Of a stretch of 64,000 nucleotides of DNA, positions 37,602-46,984 are shown piece after piece. Position 1 is the first letter of the stretch, and every line of letters begins with the position of its first letter. Source of the DNA: Pantoea deleyi (lineage in GTDB: Bacteria; Pseudomonadota; Gammaproteobacteria; Enterobacterales; Enterobacteriaceae); assembly GCF_022647325.1 (NCBI RefSeq), contig NZ_CP071405.1, forward strand, positions 3,922,423 through 3,986,422, read 5' to 3'. Both the position numbers and the translations under genes were made by a program. The notes under the pieces were generated by a model. It had not been told where the DNA came from. It worked only from the letters and a program-made list of their open reading frames with translations, and made no database searches.

Positions 37602-37982
37602 AAAATATGACCTGTTGTTAATAAATGATGAAATTCAGCGCCGTATTCCGCCGCGTCCTGATTCTGCCTCTAAGCCCCGGGTTGCGCAAATAAACCGCGG
37701 GGCAATTCATGCGGTTTTACCGTCGCAGCGGGCTGGCGCGCCCGCTGGTGCAGAAAATGAGAAGGGTCATTTTTCAGGCATAACATCAGTAAGCATATAA
37801 CAACAGTAATCCGTGGCGGCCGCTGAAAATCTGCTTGCAACTTCCCTTCACTGTCGAGGGTTTTTAACAAAATGTAGGAAATGAATTACTAATGACTAAC
37901 CTGTTGACCCTGGTCAACTTAGACGCAGATAAGACTGTTATTTTGCAGGGCTTCGCAATGGAGCCGATACAGAAGAACGAAA
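37602..37982. promoter_or_regulatory. fdhD-fdoG divergent control region with FNR-like palindrome
   Basis: A 381-bp gap. It contains a perfect 16-bp palindrome GTTGACCCTGGTCAAC (37903-37918), 64 bp before the fdoG ATG. It resembles the FNR/CRP-type half-site TTGAC spaced by four bases but is not the exact FNR consensus (TTGAT-N4-ATCAA). No gene is seen. Confidence 0.5.
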
Positions 37983-40900
37983 ATGCAAATAAACAGACGG
38001 AGTTTTTTTAAAATCTGTGCAGGCGGCCTGGCGGGAACCAGTGCTGCGCTACTCGGTTTTGCCCCCACCACAGCTTTAGCCAGCGTCAGAGAATTCAAAC
38101 TCATCCGCGCCCGAGAAACCCGCAATAACTGTACCTACTGCTCGGTCGGCTGCGGCATGCTGATTTACAGCCTGGGCGATGGGGCGAAGAATGCCAGCGC
38201 CTCGATTTATCACATCGAAGGCGATCCTGATCATCCGGTCAGCCGGGGATCGCTCTGCCCGAAAGGGGCGGGCGTGCTCGACTTTATTCACAGCGAGCAG
38301 CGACTGAAATATCCGGAATATCGTGCGCCCGGTTCCGATAAATGGCAGCGCATCAGCTGGGAGGAAGCCTTTGATCGCATCGCCCGGCTGATGAAGCAGG
38401 ACCGCGATGCCCATTTCCAGACCACCAATGCGGCGGGCGTGACGGTCAACCGCTGGCCGACCACCTCCATGCTCTGCTCCTCCGCCGCCAGTAATGAAAC
38501 CGGCCTGCTCGATCAGAAATTTGCCCGCGCACTGGGGATTCTGGCGCTGGAGAATCAGGCGCGCCTCTGCCACGGCCCGACCGTCGCCGCACTCGCACCG
38601 AGCTTTGGTCGCGGTGCAATGACCAATAACTGGAATGACATTAAAAACGCCAACGTGGTGATGATTATGGGCGGTAATCCCGCCGAGGCGCATCCGGTGG
38701 GGTTCAAGTGGGTCATTGAGGCCAAAATCCATAACAAGGCCCAGGTTATCGTAGTCGATCCGCGCTTTAACCGTTCGGCGGCGGTGGCGGATTACTATGC
38801 GCCACTGCGGGCGGGCAGCGACGTGGTTTTCCTGATGGGCGTCGTCAACTATCTGCTGCAGCACAATCAGATCCAGCAGGCGTACGTGCGCGCCTTCACC
38901 AATGCTGCGCTGATTGTCAAAGAGGGCTTCAGCTTCAACGACGGTCTGTTCAGCGGTTACAATGCCACTACCCGCCAGTATGATCGCCAGAGCTGGCACT
39001 ATGAGCTGGATGACAGGGGATTTGCCCGTCGCGATGAGAGCCTCACGCATCCGCGCTGTGTCCTGAACCTGCTGAAAACCCACGCCAGCCGCTATACGCC
39101 GGAAATGGTGACGCGCCTGTGCGGAACCTCGCAGGAAGCCTTCATCAGGGTGTGTGAGCAGCTCGCCTCGACCGCGGTGCCCGATCGTACCGCGACGATT
39201 CTCTATGCGCTGGGCTGGACCCATCACACCAACGGCTCACAGATTATCCGCACGGCGGCGATGATCCAGCTGCTGCTGGGCAACATCGGTATGCCGGGCG
39301 GCGGGATTAATGCGCTGCGCGGGCACTCCAACGTCCAGGGCTATACCGATCTCGGTCTGCTGACGCAGAGCCTGCCGGGCTATCTGCCGCTGCCCTCCGA
39401 GAAGATGAGTACTCTGGCGACCTACCTGCAACAGGTCACGCCAGCCGCAGCCCTGCCGGATCAGGTCAATTACTGGCAGAACACCGACAAATTCTTCGTC
39501 AGCCTGATGAAGAGTTTCTACGGCGACAAGGCCACGGCGGAAAATCAGTGGGGCTACGACTGGCTGCCGAAGTGGGATAAAAGCTACGACTGCATGGCGC
39601 AGGCGGAGATGATGGAGCAGGGAGCGCTGAACGGCTGTCTGATTCAGGGCTTCAATATGCTGGCGGCCTTCCCGGATAAAAACAAAGCGGTCCGGGCACT
39701 GTCACGCCTGAAATATATGGTGGTGATCGATCCGCTGCGCACCGAGACGGCCAGCTTCTGGCAGCATCACGACGCGTTTAACGATGTTGACCCGTCCACC
39801 ATCCAGACCGAAGTGTTCCGTCTGCCCTCTTCCTGCTTCGCGGAAGAGTCGGGATCGGTGGCGAACTCGTCGCGCTGGCTGCAGTGGCACTGGGCAGCCG
39901 CCGAGCCACCGGCGGAGGCGCTGCACGACGGCAGAATCCTCGGCAACCTCTTTATGCGTCTGCGTGCGCTCTATCAGCGTGAGGGCGGTGCCGCGCCGGA
40001 ACCGCTGATGGCGATGCGCTGGGACTACCGCGATCCGTGCAATCCCGAGCCGGAAGAGGTCGCGCAGGAGAGCAACGGTCAGGCGCTGACCGATATTTAT
40101 GACGCCAGCGGCACGCTGCTGCTGAAAAAGGGCCAGCAGCTCAACGGGTTCGCTGAACTGCGTAACGACGGCACCACCGCCAGCGCCTGCTGGATCTACA
40201 GCGGCAGCTGGACGCCAGAGGGCAACCAGATGGCCCGGCGCGACAACGCCGATCCGTCCGGGCTGGGTGCAGTCTCCGGCTGGGCCTGGGCCTGGCCCGC
40301 TAACCGCCGCATTCTCTATAACCGCGCCTCGGCGGATGCGCAGGGCAAAGCCTGGGATCCCGCGCGCCGCCTGATCGAGTGGGATGGCGCACGCTGGCAG
40401 GGTATCGACGTACCGGATTATCCGGTCACGCTGTCGCCGCAGAAGCAGGCCGGTCCCTTTATCATGCAGCCTGATGGCCTGGGTCATCTGTTTGCGCTTG
40501 ATAAAATGGCCGATGGCCCGTTCCCGGAACATTACGAGCCGATGGAAAGCCCGCTCGCTGACAACCCTCTGCATCCACAGCAGCGCCACAGTCCGGTCGT
40601 CCGGCTCTTCAGCAGCGACGCCGCCCGGCTGGGTAAGGCCGCTGACTACCCCTGTGTCGCCACCACCTACTCCATCACCGAACTGTTCCGTCACTGGACG
40701 AAACATGCCCTGCTGAATGCGATTGCGCAGCCGGAGCAGTTTGTTGAGATCGGCACCGAACTGGCCGAGGAGAAAGGGATCCGCGCCGGTGACAGCGTCA
40801 AAGTCACGTCGCAGCGTGGCTATATCAACGCTAAAGCGGTGGTCACCCGTCGTCTGCAGCGTCTGACGATTGATGGCAGACCGGTCGACACCGTGGGCAT

Positions 40901-41033
40901 TCCCTGTCACTGGGGCTTTGAAGGCACCACGCGGAAGGGCTTCCTGGCCAATACGCTGACGCCGTCGGTTGGCGATGCCAACTCGCAGACCCCGGAGTAC
41001 AAGGGATTCTTAGTAAAAGTCGAAAAAGCGTAA
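37983..41033 (+). CDS. fdoG: Formate dehydrogenase-O alpha subunit, cysteine variant
   Basis: Molybdopterin-dependent periplasmic formate oxidase, 1016 aa. A twin-arginine signal (NRRSFFK, ending ALA) is followed by the Fe4S4 site (CTYCSVGCG) and the Mo-bis-PGD domains. The active-site residue is Cys196 (codon TGC at 38568-38570, in NQARLCHGPTVA), exactly where E. coli FdoG and FdnG have selenocysteine. His197 (CHGP) and the arginine-bearing cofactor motifs are kept. No in-frame TGA occurs. First gene of fdoGHI-fdhE. Confidence 0.96.
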   Translation: MQINRRSFFKICAGGLAGTSAALLGFAPTTALASVREFKLIRARETRNNCTYCSVGCGMLIYSLGDGAKNASASIYHIEGDPDHPVSRGSLCPKGAGVLDFIHSEQRLKYPEYRAPGSDKWQRISWEEAFDRIARLMKQDRDAHFQTTNAAGVTVNRWPTTSMLCSSAASNETGLLDQKFARALGILALENQARLCHGPTVAALAPSFGRGAMTNNWNDIKNANVVMIMGGNPAEAHPVGFKWVIEAKIHNKAQVIVVDPRFNRSAAVADYYAPLRAGSDVVFLMGVVNYLLQHNQIQQAYVRAFTNAALIVKEGFSFNDGLFSGYNATTRQYDRQSWHYELDDRGFARRDESLTHPRCVLNLLKTHASRYTPEMVTRLCGTSQEAFIRVCEQLASTAVPDRTATILYALGWTHHTNGSQIIRTAAMIQLLLGNIGMPGGGINALRGHSNVQGYTDLGLLTQSLPGYLPLPSEKMSTLATYLQQVTPAAALPDQVNYWQNTDKFFVSLMKSFYGDKATAENQWGYDWLPKWDKSYDCMAQAEMMEQGALNGCLIQGFNMLAAFPDKNKAVRALSRLKYMVVIDPLRTETASFWQHHDAFNDVDPSTIQTEVFRLPSSCFAEESGSVANSSRWLQWHWAAAEPPAEALHDGRILGNLFMRLRALYQREGGAAPEPLMAMRWDYRDPCNPEPEEVAQESNGQALTDIYDASGTLLLKKGQQLNGFAELRNDGTTASACWIYSGSWTPEGNQMARRDNADPSGLGAVSGWAWAWPANRRILYNRASADAQGKAWDPARRLIEWDGARWQGIDVPDYPVTLSPQKQAGPFIMQPDGLGHLFALDKMADGPFPEHYEPMESPLADNPLHPQQRHSPVVRLFSSDAARLGKAADYPCVATTYSITELFRHWTKHALLNAIAQPEQFVEIGTELAEEKGIRAGDSVKVTSQRGYINAKAVVTRRLQRLTIDGRPVDTVGIPCHWGFEGTTRKGFLANTLTPSVGDANSQTPEYKGFLVKVEKA

Positions 41034-41045
41034 CGGTGGATGACA

Positions 41046-41942
41046 ATGGCTTATCAATCACAAGATATTATCCGTCGCTCGGCGACCAATGGCTTTACCC
41101 CACCGCCGCAGGCGCGCGATCACCAGCGTCAGGTGGCAAAACTGATCGACGTCACCACCTGTATCGGCTGCAAAGGCTGCCAGGTGGCCTGCTCGGAGTG
41201 GAACGACATCCGCGATGAGGTCGGGCATAACATCGGGGTCTATGACAATCCTGTCGACCTCAGCGCCAAATCCTGGACGGTGATGCGCTTCTCGGAAGTT
41301 GAGGAGGATGGCCGGCTGGCCTGGCTGATCCGCAAAGAGGGCTGCATGCACTGCGCCGATCCCGGCTGCCTGAAAGCCTGCCCGTCGGCAGGCGCCATCA
41401 TCCAGTACGCCAACGGCATCGTCGACTTCCAGTCTGAGCAGTGCATCGGCTGCGGCTACTGCATCGCGGGCTGTCCGTTCAACGTGCCACGGCTCAACAA
41501 AGAGGATAACCGCGCCTATAAGTGCACCCTGTGCGTGGATCGCGTCAGCGTCGGCCAGGAACCCGCCTGCGTGAAAACCTGTCCGACCGGAGCCATTCAT
41601 TTCGGCAGCAAAAGCGACATGCTGACGCTGGCGGAAGCGCGCATCGCGGAGCTGAAGTCACGCGGATTTAAAAATGCCGGCCTCTATAACCCGGAAGGCG
41701 TGGGCGGCACCCACGTCATGTATGTGCTGCATCACGCTGACAGGCCTCAGCTCTATCACGGGCTGCCGGCGAATCCTGGCATCAGCCCGACCGTGACCTT
41801 CTGGAAAGGGATCTGGAAACCGCTGGCGGCAGTGGGTTTTGCCGCGACGTTTGCCGCATCAATTTTCCACTATGTTGGCGTGGGCCCGAATCGCGTCACG
41901 GAGCATGACGACAACAGCGATCAGCCTGAGGAGCATCAATAA
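41046..41942 (+). CDS. fdoH: FdoH, formate dehydrogenase-O iron-sulfur subunit
   Basis: Electron-transfer subunit with four ferredoxin-type clusters (cysteine clusters [39 protein letters not shown] ... CVKTC) and one C-terminal transmembrane helix ([20 protein letters not shown]). I chose the ATG at 41046 ([16 protein letters not shown], 298 aa), which equals the E. coli start; an ATG two codons upstream is also possible. The stop overlaps the fdoI start. Confidence 0.96.
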   Translation: MAYQSQDIIRRSATNGFTPPPQARDHQRQVAKLIDVTTCIGCKGCQVACSEWNDIRDEVGHNIGVYDNPVDLSAKSWTVMRFSEVEEDGRLAWLIRKEGCMHCADPGCLKACPSAGAIIQYANGIVDFQSEQCIGCGYCIAGCPFNVPRLNKEDNRAYKCTLCVDRVSVGQEPACVKTCPTGAIHFGSKSDMLTLAEARIAELKSRGFKNAGLYNPEGVGGTHVMYVLHHADRPQLYHGLPANPGISPTVTFWKGIWKPLAAVGFAATFAASIFHYVGVGPNRVTEHDDNSDQPEEHQ

Positions 41943-42583
41943 TGAAAAAGCCCGATCATCTGGTGCGTTACCGCGCACCCGAACGCATCAATCACTGGAT
42001 TGTCGCGATTTGCTTTGTCATGGCCGCGTTAAGCGGGTTAGGGTTTTTCTTCCCCTCTTTTAACTGGCTGATGCAGATATTCGGCACGCCACAACTGGCG
42101 CGTATCCTGCATCCTTTCACCGGCGTAGTGATGTTTGCAGCGTTTATGCTGATGTTTTTGCGTTACTGGAAACATAATCTGATCACCCGCGATGACCTTT
42201 ACTGGGCCAGAAACATTCATCGGATTGCGCTGAATGAAGAGGTGGGTGATACCGGTAAATATAACTTTGGTCAGAAGTGTGTGTTCTGGGCTGCTATCAT
42301 CAGCTTAGTGTTGCTGCTTGTAAGCGGTATTGTGATCTGGCGGCCTTACTTTGCGGATGCCTTTGCCATTCCCCTGATTCGTCTGGCGCTGATTGTGCAT
42401 TCGGTCTCTGCGGTGGCGCTGATCATCGTCATTATGGTGCACATTTATGCTGCATTGTGGGTCAAAGGGACCCTGACCGCGATGGTGGAAGGCTGGGTCA
42501 GCGCCGAATGGGCCAGACAGCATCATCCCCGCTGGTACCGTGAGCAGCGTAACCGGCCAATAAAACAGGAAAAACGCCCCTGA
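41942..42583 (+). CDS. fdoI: FdoI, formate dehydrogenase-O cytochrome b556
   Basis: A 213-aa inner-membrane di-haem cytochrome with four helices that passes electrons to quinone. Haem-ligand histidines are seen in [18 protein letters not shown] and VHIYAALWV. It overlaps fdoH and fdhE by one base each (TAATG, TGATG), so the block is translationally coupled. Confidence 0.95.
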   Translation: MKKPDHLVRYRAPERINHWIVAICFVMAALSGLGFFFPSFNWLMQIFGTPQLARILHPFTGVVMFAAFMLMFLRYWKHNLITRDDLYWARNIHRIALNEEVGDTGKYNFGQKCVFWAAIISLVLLLVSGIVIWRPYFADAFAIPLIRLALIVHSVSAVALIIVIMVHIYAALWVKGTLTAMVEGWVSAEWARQHHPRWYREQRNRPIKQEKRP

Positions 42584-43506
42584 TGAGTATTCGCATAATC
42601 CCGCAGGACCAGCTGGAGAAAGGCGAAAAAACAACGGCGGAGATGATTCCGCCGTTACTTTTTCCCCGGCTGAAAAATTTATACAGCCGCCGTGCCGCGC
42701 GATTGCGCGACCTGGCGGCGAAAAATCCACTCGGCGACTATCTGCGCTTCGCGGCGACGATCGCGGAAGCGCAGGAGATTGTGCTGTATGACCATCCGCT
42801 GCACATGGATCTTCATGCCCGGCTGACGCAGAGCGCCCGCGAGGGCAAGCCGCCGCTCAATATTCACACCCTGCCGCGCGATCCGCACTGGCAGCGGCTG
42901 CTCCATTCGCTGATTGCCGAGCTGAAGCCGGAGATGAGCGGCCAGGCGCTGGCGGTGCTGGAGAATCTGGAAAAGGCCTCTGCCACGGAGCTGGAGACAC
43001 TGGCCAGCGCCCTGTTTACCGGCGAGTATGCGCAGGTCAGCAGCGATAAAGCGCCCTTTATCTGGGCAGCCCTCTCGCTCTACTGGGCACAGATGGCCGC
43101 GCTGATCCCCGGCAAAGCGCGGGCGGAGATGGGCGAGCAGCGCCAGTTCTGCCCGGTCTGCGCCAGTATGCCGGTCGCCAGCGTGGTGCACATGGGCAGC
43201 CACGAAGGCGCGCGCTATCTGCACTGCAATCTGTGCGAGAGTGAGTGGCATGTGGTACGCAGCAAATGCACCCAGTGCGAACAGTCCCGGGATCTGCACT
43301 ACTGGTCGCTCGAAAGCGAACAGGCGGCCGTGAAGGCCGAGAGCTGCGGCGACTGTGGCACCTATCTGAAGATGCTCTATCAGGAAAAAGATCCGGCCAT
43401 TGAACCGGTGGCGGATGACCTGGCGTCGCTGATACTGGATGCCAGAATGGAGCAGGAAGGCTTCGCGCGCAGTAGTCTCAATCCCTTTATGTTTCCTGGC
43501 GAATAG
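42583..43506 (+). CDS. fdhE: FdhE, formate dehydrogenase maturation factor
   Basis: Rubredoxin-like chaperone needed for respiratory formate dehydrogenase assembly, 307 aa. The iron-binding cysteines occur as FCPVCAS, HCNLCE, KCTQCE and SCGDCG in the C-terminal half. The start overlaps fdoI by one base. Together with FdhD it indicates that the Cys-type enzyme is still matured in the usual way. Confidence 0.95.
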   Translation: MSIRIIPQDQLEKGEKTTAEMIPPLLFPRLKNLYSRRAARLRDLAAKNPLGDYLRFAATIAEAQEIVLYDHPLHMDLHARLTQSAREGKPPLNIHTLPRDPHWQRLLHSLIAELKPEMSGQALAVLENLEKASATELETLASALFTGEYAQVSSDKAPFIWAALSLYWAQMAALIPGKARAEMGEQRQFCPVCASMPVASVVHMGSHEGARYLHCNLCESEWHVVRSKCTQCEQSRDLHYWSLESEQAAVKAESCGDCGTYLKMLYQEKDPAIEPVADDLASLILDARMEQEGFARSSLNPFMFPGE

Positions 43507-43527
43507 TCACTGACTCCGGAGAACCCG

Positions 43528-44139
43528 ATGAAACTTATTGGCAGCTACACCAGTCCGTTTGTGCGAAAGATTTCAGTCATCATGCTGGAAAAAGGCATTA
43601 CGTTTGAATTCGTTAACGCATCGCCTTACAGCGATGACAGCCATGTGCCGCACTACAATCCGCTGGGCAAAGTCCCGGCGCTGGTCGCTGATGATAAGCA
43701 AATCTGGTTCGATTCCGGCATCATCGCGGAATTTCTGGAGCAGCGCGGCGCGGAACCGCACCTGCTGCCAGCCGATCCGCTGGCGTCACTTAACATCCGC
43801 CAGATGGAGAAGCTGGCGGATGGCATCTGCGATGCCGCGCTGGTAATCGTCCGCGAGCAGTTGCGTCCGGGCGATCGTCAGTCAGAAGAGGTGCTGCTGC
43901 GTCATCGGGAAAAGATTCAGCGCAGTCTGGACATGCTGGAGGCGAAGGTGGCAGAGGGAAAATGGCTCAATAACGGCCAGCTCAATCTGGCGGATATCGC
44001 TACCGGCTGCATGATCGGCTACCTCAATTTCCGCCGCGTGGTGCCGAACTGGTGCGTCGGGCGACCAGCGCTGGTGAAGCTGGCGGAAACATTGTTTCAG
44101 CGCGAGAGCTTTGCGCGGACGACGCCGCCTGCGGCGTGA
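43528..44139 (+). CDS. yibF: YibF, glutathione S-transferase
   Basis: A 203-aa GST. The N-terminal thioredoxin fold ([36 protein letters not shown]) and the helical C-terminal domain ending [15 protein letters not shown] match E. coli YibF. In E. coli yibF is followed by selA-selB. Here a SymE-like fragment and the cdi locus follow instead. Confidence 0.94.
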   Translation: MKLIGSYTSPFVRKISVIMLEKGITFEFVNASPYSDDSHVPHYNPLGKVPALVADDKQIWFDSGIIAEFLEQRGAEPHLLPADPLASLNIRQMEKLADGICDAALVIVREQLRPGDRQSEEVLLRHREKIQRSLDMLEAKVAEGKWLNNGQLNLADIATGCMIGYLNFRRVVPNWCVGRPALVKLAETLFQRESFARTTPPAA

Positions 44140-44147
44140 GGGGTGCG

Positions 44148-44285
44148 ATGAGCCAGCCGAACCCGCTGCCACAGCTGACCATTAAAGGCCGCTGGCTGGA
44201 AGCGCTGGGATTTACGACCGGGCAGAAGATCGAGGTTATCAGCGGGCCGGGACAGTTGATCATCCGGCTGGCGGATGAAGGATAA
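44148..44285 (+). CDS. SymE-like short protein (AbrB-type fold)
   Basis: A 45-residue frame that resembles the core of SymE-family toxins: LTIKGRWLEALGFTTGQKIEVISGPGQLII. E. coli SymE has about 113 residues, so this is a short form or a fragment. It starts 8 bp after yibF. SymE is normally controlled by the antisense RNA SymR; no antisense promoter was identified here. Confidence 0.6.
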   Translation: MSQPNPLPQLTIKGRWLEALGFTTGQKIEVISGPGQLIIRLADEG

Positions 44286-44302
44286 CTGGCTGACCTTTAA
44301 TG

Positions 44303-44329
44303 TAAAATCCCAGCCACAAGGGCTGGGAT
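44303..44329 (-). terminator. Terminator after the cdi module
   Basis: A 9-bp stem (ATCCCAGCC/GGCTGGGAT, arms 44307-44315 and 44321-44329) is followed on the minus strand by TTTT. It lies just past the stop of the small membrane protein gene. Confidence 0.75.
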
Positions 44330-44337
44330 CGGTGAGT

Positions 44338-44544
44338 TTATTTAACCGACGTTTTGCTATCTTTTCGCTCTTGTAGTCGGGTTTTTATCCAGAGACCAAT
44401 TCCAAGAGTTACGCCGATAACTAAACCTTTTTTTAGCGAAAGCAGAATAGTTTCTGTCCAGTCAAACAAAAAAGAACCGACTTTAAAATAAATCAGCACT
44501 GAGCCAATAAAGCTCGCTACAAAGCAAATAAAAAAAAAACACAA
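44338..44544 (-). CDS. Small two-helix membrane protein, likely CDI immunity protein
   Basis: A 68-residue frame with two hydrophobic segments (FFICFVASFIGSVLIYF and GLVIGVTLGIGLWI) and a basic tail. It starts 38 bp after the cdiA-CT stop, the position of cdiI. A membrane immunity protein fits a membrane-acting toxin. No ATG is available: the frame opens with TTG, next to a run of ten T where a slippage or sequence-length difference would create a GTG start. Family not recognised. Confidence 0.5.
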   Translation of the reverse strand: MCFFFICFVASFIGSVLIYFKVGSFLFDWTETILLSLKKGLVIGVTLGIGLWIKTRLQERKDSKTSVK

Positions 44545-44582
44545 AAGAACAACGATAAATAAGAGTTACGAGTTCACGTGTT

Positions 44583-45656
44583 TTATTTTTTTGCATCTTT
44601 TTGTTCCATTTTATCAAGAGTATCTTTTGTAATTCCACCGACTATTTCACTTGCTGCTGAGCCACCAACAGCACCAATTACTCCAGCGGTGCCTTCTTTG
44701 GCTGCTGTAGATAATCCACCAGTAATGTACTTATCCGCTTTACTCCCTGCGACAGAGCCTATTCCTGCGCCAATAACCGAATTTACTGGGTTTTCTCCCT
44801 TGATCCCGCTGCTAATCGCTGCCCCGCCCATATTAATGGACGCTGATACACCGATGCCTTTACCCGTGGTGGCGGCTGACGTTATGCCAGCCATAATCAG
44901 GTCAACATAACTGAACGGATCTTTTCCGCCTAATTGGGATACACCATTAACAGTGGCTCCTATTGCTGCATTAATGGCGATGGTTTCTTTTATTGTGCTG
45001 CCAAGCATTGATCCACTAAACGTTAATGGCAGATCACCGATACTCGCATTCGATTTATGGTAGCCCCAGGTATTCATAATGCTCTGAGCCTTGCTCATCG
45101 CTTCAGAGTCAGGATTCCGTTTCACATAGTCCTGACCCGACAGCAATCCTTTCACCAGTTCCTGTGATACCGCTGAGCCATATTCTTTTTCCATCTCAGC
45201 AGCGTAGACCCGCAGATAACCGGCCAGCTCAGCCCGCTCCGTGCTGTTCATCTGCGACGAATCTTTAGTGAATTTGGATACCAGCGCATCGCTGCGTTTA
45301 TCGGCATTTTCCAGTTTCAGCAGCTCATTCGCAGCGGCCAGAGACTTATCGCCCTGTCTGATTTTCTCAATCGCCTTATCAAGCCTGTCTGAGGATGTGG
45401 CGCTGAGGAAGTTATTCTCAACCGCATTTTTACCCGCCTGCGCCCCCGCCACCGCACCGCCCGCGCTGTCTCCCACTACACCGCCCGCCAGACCCGCCGC
45501 CAGCGTCCCCAGCGCACTTATCGTCTGGCGCTGCTCTTCGCTCAGGTCGTCACGCCTGACACCCGGATACAGCTGCTGCGCGATGTACTCGCCCATCGCC
45601 GCGCCCGATGCCCCGGCCAGCGCCGAGTTGCCCGCCGCATACGAGGTTAGCGACAA
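44583..45656 (-). pseudogene. cdiA: cdiA 3' fragment: pre-toxin VENN domain and C-terminal toxin
   Basis: A 357-codon frame lacking a proper start. It carries the end of the CdiA pre-toxin region ([25 protein letters not shown]), the VENN motif (NAVENNFLS) at about residue 80, and about 275 residues after VENN. The tail is rich in Gly, Ala, Ser and Ile ([38 protein letters not shown]), which suggests membrane insertion. The toxin frame is intact, but it is out of frame with the upstream cdiA fragment, so it cannot be exported as it stands. Confidence 0.75.
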
Positions 45657-45807
45657 TCACCTGCGCCCGTCCGCCCGCCACTTCCAGATAACCGCGAAGC
45701 TGGCTGGGATTATTGCTCTTCACTTCGTTGAGGATCACCCGCGCCGGTGCTGCGCCGGGCTTGAGATCGGGGTTGCCCTGAATCATTCCGGCCAGTTGCG
45801 TGGAGGT
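45650..45807 (-). pseudogene. cdiA: cdiA internal fragment: end of the TPS secretion domain
   Basis: Encodes [16 protein letters not shown], then ARVILNEVKSNNPSQLRG and [13 protein letters not shown], the hallmark sequence of the two-partner-secretion domain of FhaB/CdiA proteins. Near 45650 the frame runs out of the family into LVCGGQL, while the other frame enters the pre-toxin domain. A large internal deletion with frameshift has joined the two. Its upstream half is displaced to 49311-49687. Confidence 0.8.
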
Positions 45808-46205
45808 TACCTGTTCCGCCTTTCTCCCTCTGGGAGGCCTGGCGCTTTCTCATAGCTCACGCGCTGGTATCTCGGCTCGGTGTAGGTCGTTCGCTCCAGG
45901 GCCAGGTGTATGCACGAACACCCCCCGTTCAGCCCGACTGCTGCGCCCCTTCCGGTAACTATCGTCTTGAGTCCAACCCGGAAAGACACGTAAAAACGCC
46001 ACTGGCAGCAGCCACTGGTAACTGAACAAGGTGGATTTAGATATGAGACTTCTTCAAGTGGTGGCCTGACTGCGGCTACACTGAAAAGGACAGTTTTGGT
46101 ATCTGTGCTCCACCAAGCCAGTTACCACAGGTTAGAAAGCCTGAGAAACTTCTAACCTTCGAAAGAACCCACGCCTGAGAACGTGGTTTTTTTCGTTTAC
46201 AGAGC
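45808..46205 (-). ncRNA. Truncated ColE1-type RNAII (replication primer)
   Basis: The segment is clearly related to the pBR322/p15A origin, with blocks such as GGCGCTTTCTCATAGCTCAC, GGTGTAGGTCGTTCGCTCC and CCACTGGCAGCAGCCACTGG (plus strand). The RNAII promoter is recognisable on the minus strand (TTCAGA at 46231-46236, CGTCAT at 46211-46216). Only about 395 nt of primer remain. In pBR322 the primer runs about 555 nt to the replication start, so the start site is absent and the origin should be dead. Confidence 0.85.
46090..46194 (+). ncRNA. ColE1-type RNAI antisense regulator
   Basis: RNAI promoter elements are visible on the plus strand (TTCAAG at 46053-46058, 18-bp spacer, TACACT at 46077-46082). 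The transcript would begin ACAGTTTTGGTATCTG. It contains a central hairpin (GGTTAGAA/TTCTAACC) and ends in a terminator hairpin (CCACG/CGTGG) with a run of T. It overlaps RNAII in antisense. If expressed, it could interfere with a co-resident plasmid having a matching loop sequence. Confidence 0.8.
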
Positions 46206-46269
46206 CGGAGATGACGACCGAAAAAAAGGATCTGAAGAAAATCCTTTTGATTTTGCTGATCGTTACGCC

Positions 46270-46974
46270 CTACCAGTGACCATACGGATAGGGCTTTCCC
46301 TTGATAAAATCGCGGATAAAGGGATCGTAACCGTTAGCTTCGATGTAACTGAAAGCAATCTGGTTAGGAACGTTTTTGCATATCAGCATATCATCCCCCG
46401 TCAGGGTAAACTGCCGCGCAGGATGCTGGAGTACAACAGGATCGCCATTATCCTCCAGCCAGACCCGCACGGTCCCTCCCGGAGCCAGTCCGATAATCAT
46501 ATTTTCCCGGTAATATGTCTTTCCCGGCTTATAGGTATCAGGATAGGCAGTCAGCATCTGCTGCCACGTCTCCCGGCTAAACCAGATCTCCGTCTCATAT
46601 GCCTTTTTATCGATGACCGAGTCCCAGCACACCGTCATCCTGACCGGCAACGCCTTGCCAATATTAAAATTGGCTGAAAAACTACCTACGCGCTGGCTCC
46701 ATTTCCCCACACTGCTCTGGCTGGGCTCCGTTGGGTCCAGTCGCCGGAAAATACTTTCCCTGATATCACCGTCCTCCAGGTACACCATTGTCACCAGTGC
46801 CGGCAGGTTTTTCGGGTGAAAAAAATTAAACTGCCAGTGGTCATAAGGCAGCTTCTGCCCCCACTGCACCACGCCGTCGCCCAGCAGCGTCTTCACGCCT
46901 GCCCGGCGGTCATGGCAGCCGGCAGCCACCATCACGCCCACCATCACGCCCACCATCAGCGGTAATCGTCTCAT
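46270..46974 (-). CDS. DUF2931 lipoprotein, likely Tli1-type immunity to the adjacent lipase
   Basis: A 234-aa lipoprotein with a signal ending VAAGC (lipobox). The mature part (HWQFNFFHPKNLPALV, WFSRETWQQML, IIGLAPGGTVRVWL) resembles DUF2931. It starts 10 bp after the Tle1-like gene. Periplasmic lipoproteins encoded next to type VI phospholipases usually bind and neutralise them, so immunity is the expected role. The ATG at 46974 was chosen because it gives the signal peptide; the longer frame runs inside the lipase gene. Confidence 0.7.
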   Translation of the reverse strand: MRRLPLMVGVMVGVMVAAGCHDRRAGVKTLLGDGVVQWGQKLPYDHWQFNFFHPKNLPALVTMVYLEDGDIRESIFRRLDPTEPSQSSVGKWSQRVGSFSANFNIGKALPVRMTVCWDSVIDKKAYETEIWFSRETWQQMLTAYPDTYKPGKTYYRENMIIGLAPGGTVRVWLEDNGDPVVLQHPARQFTLTGDDMLICKNVPNQIAFSYIEANGYDPFIRDFIKGKPYPYGHW

Positions 46975-46984
46975 CCCGGCCACC

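Noticed and set aside
37983..41033. A hidden selenocysteine codon in fdoG
   Set aside because: The frame has no internal TGA. The active-site codon is TGC, so no SECIS element or recoding is needed.
45807..45989. A 60-codon frame in the plasmid origin
   Set aside because: It lies within the conserved RNAII primer sequence, which is structural RNA and not coding.
45808..46260. Cloning-vector contamination as explanation for the ColE1-type origin
   Set aside because: The sequence differs from pBR322/pUC and p15A at many positions, especially in RNAI, and it joins native mobilisation genes and a lipase operon. Junctions show reading-frame logic within cdiA. Contamination is not fully excluded without read data.
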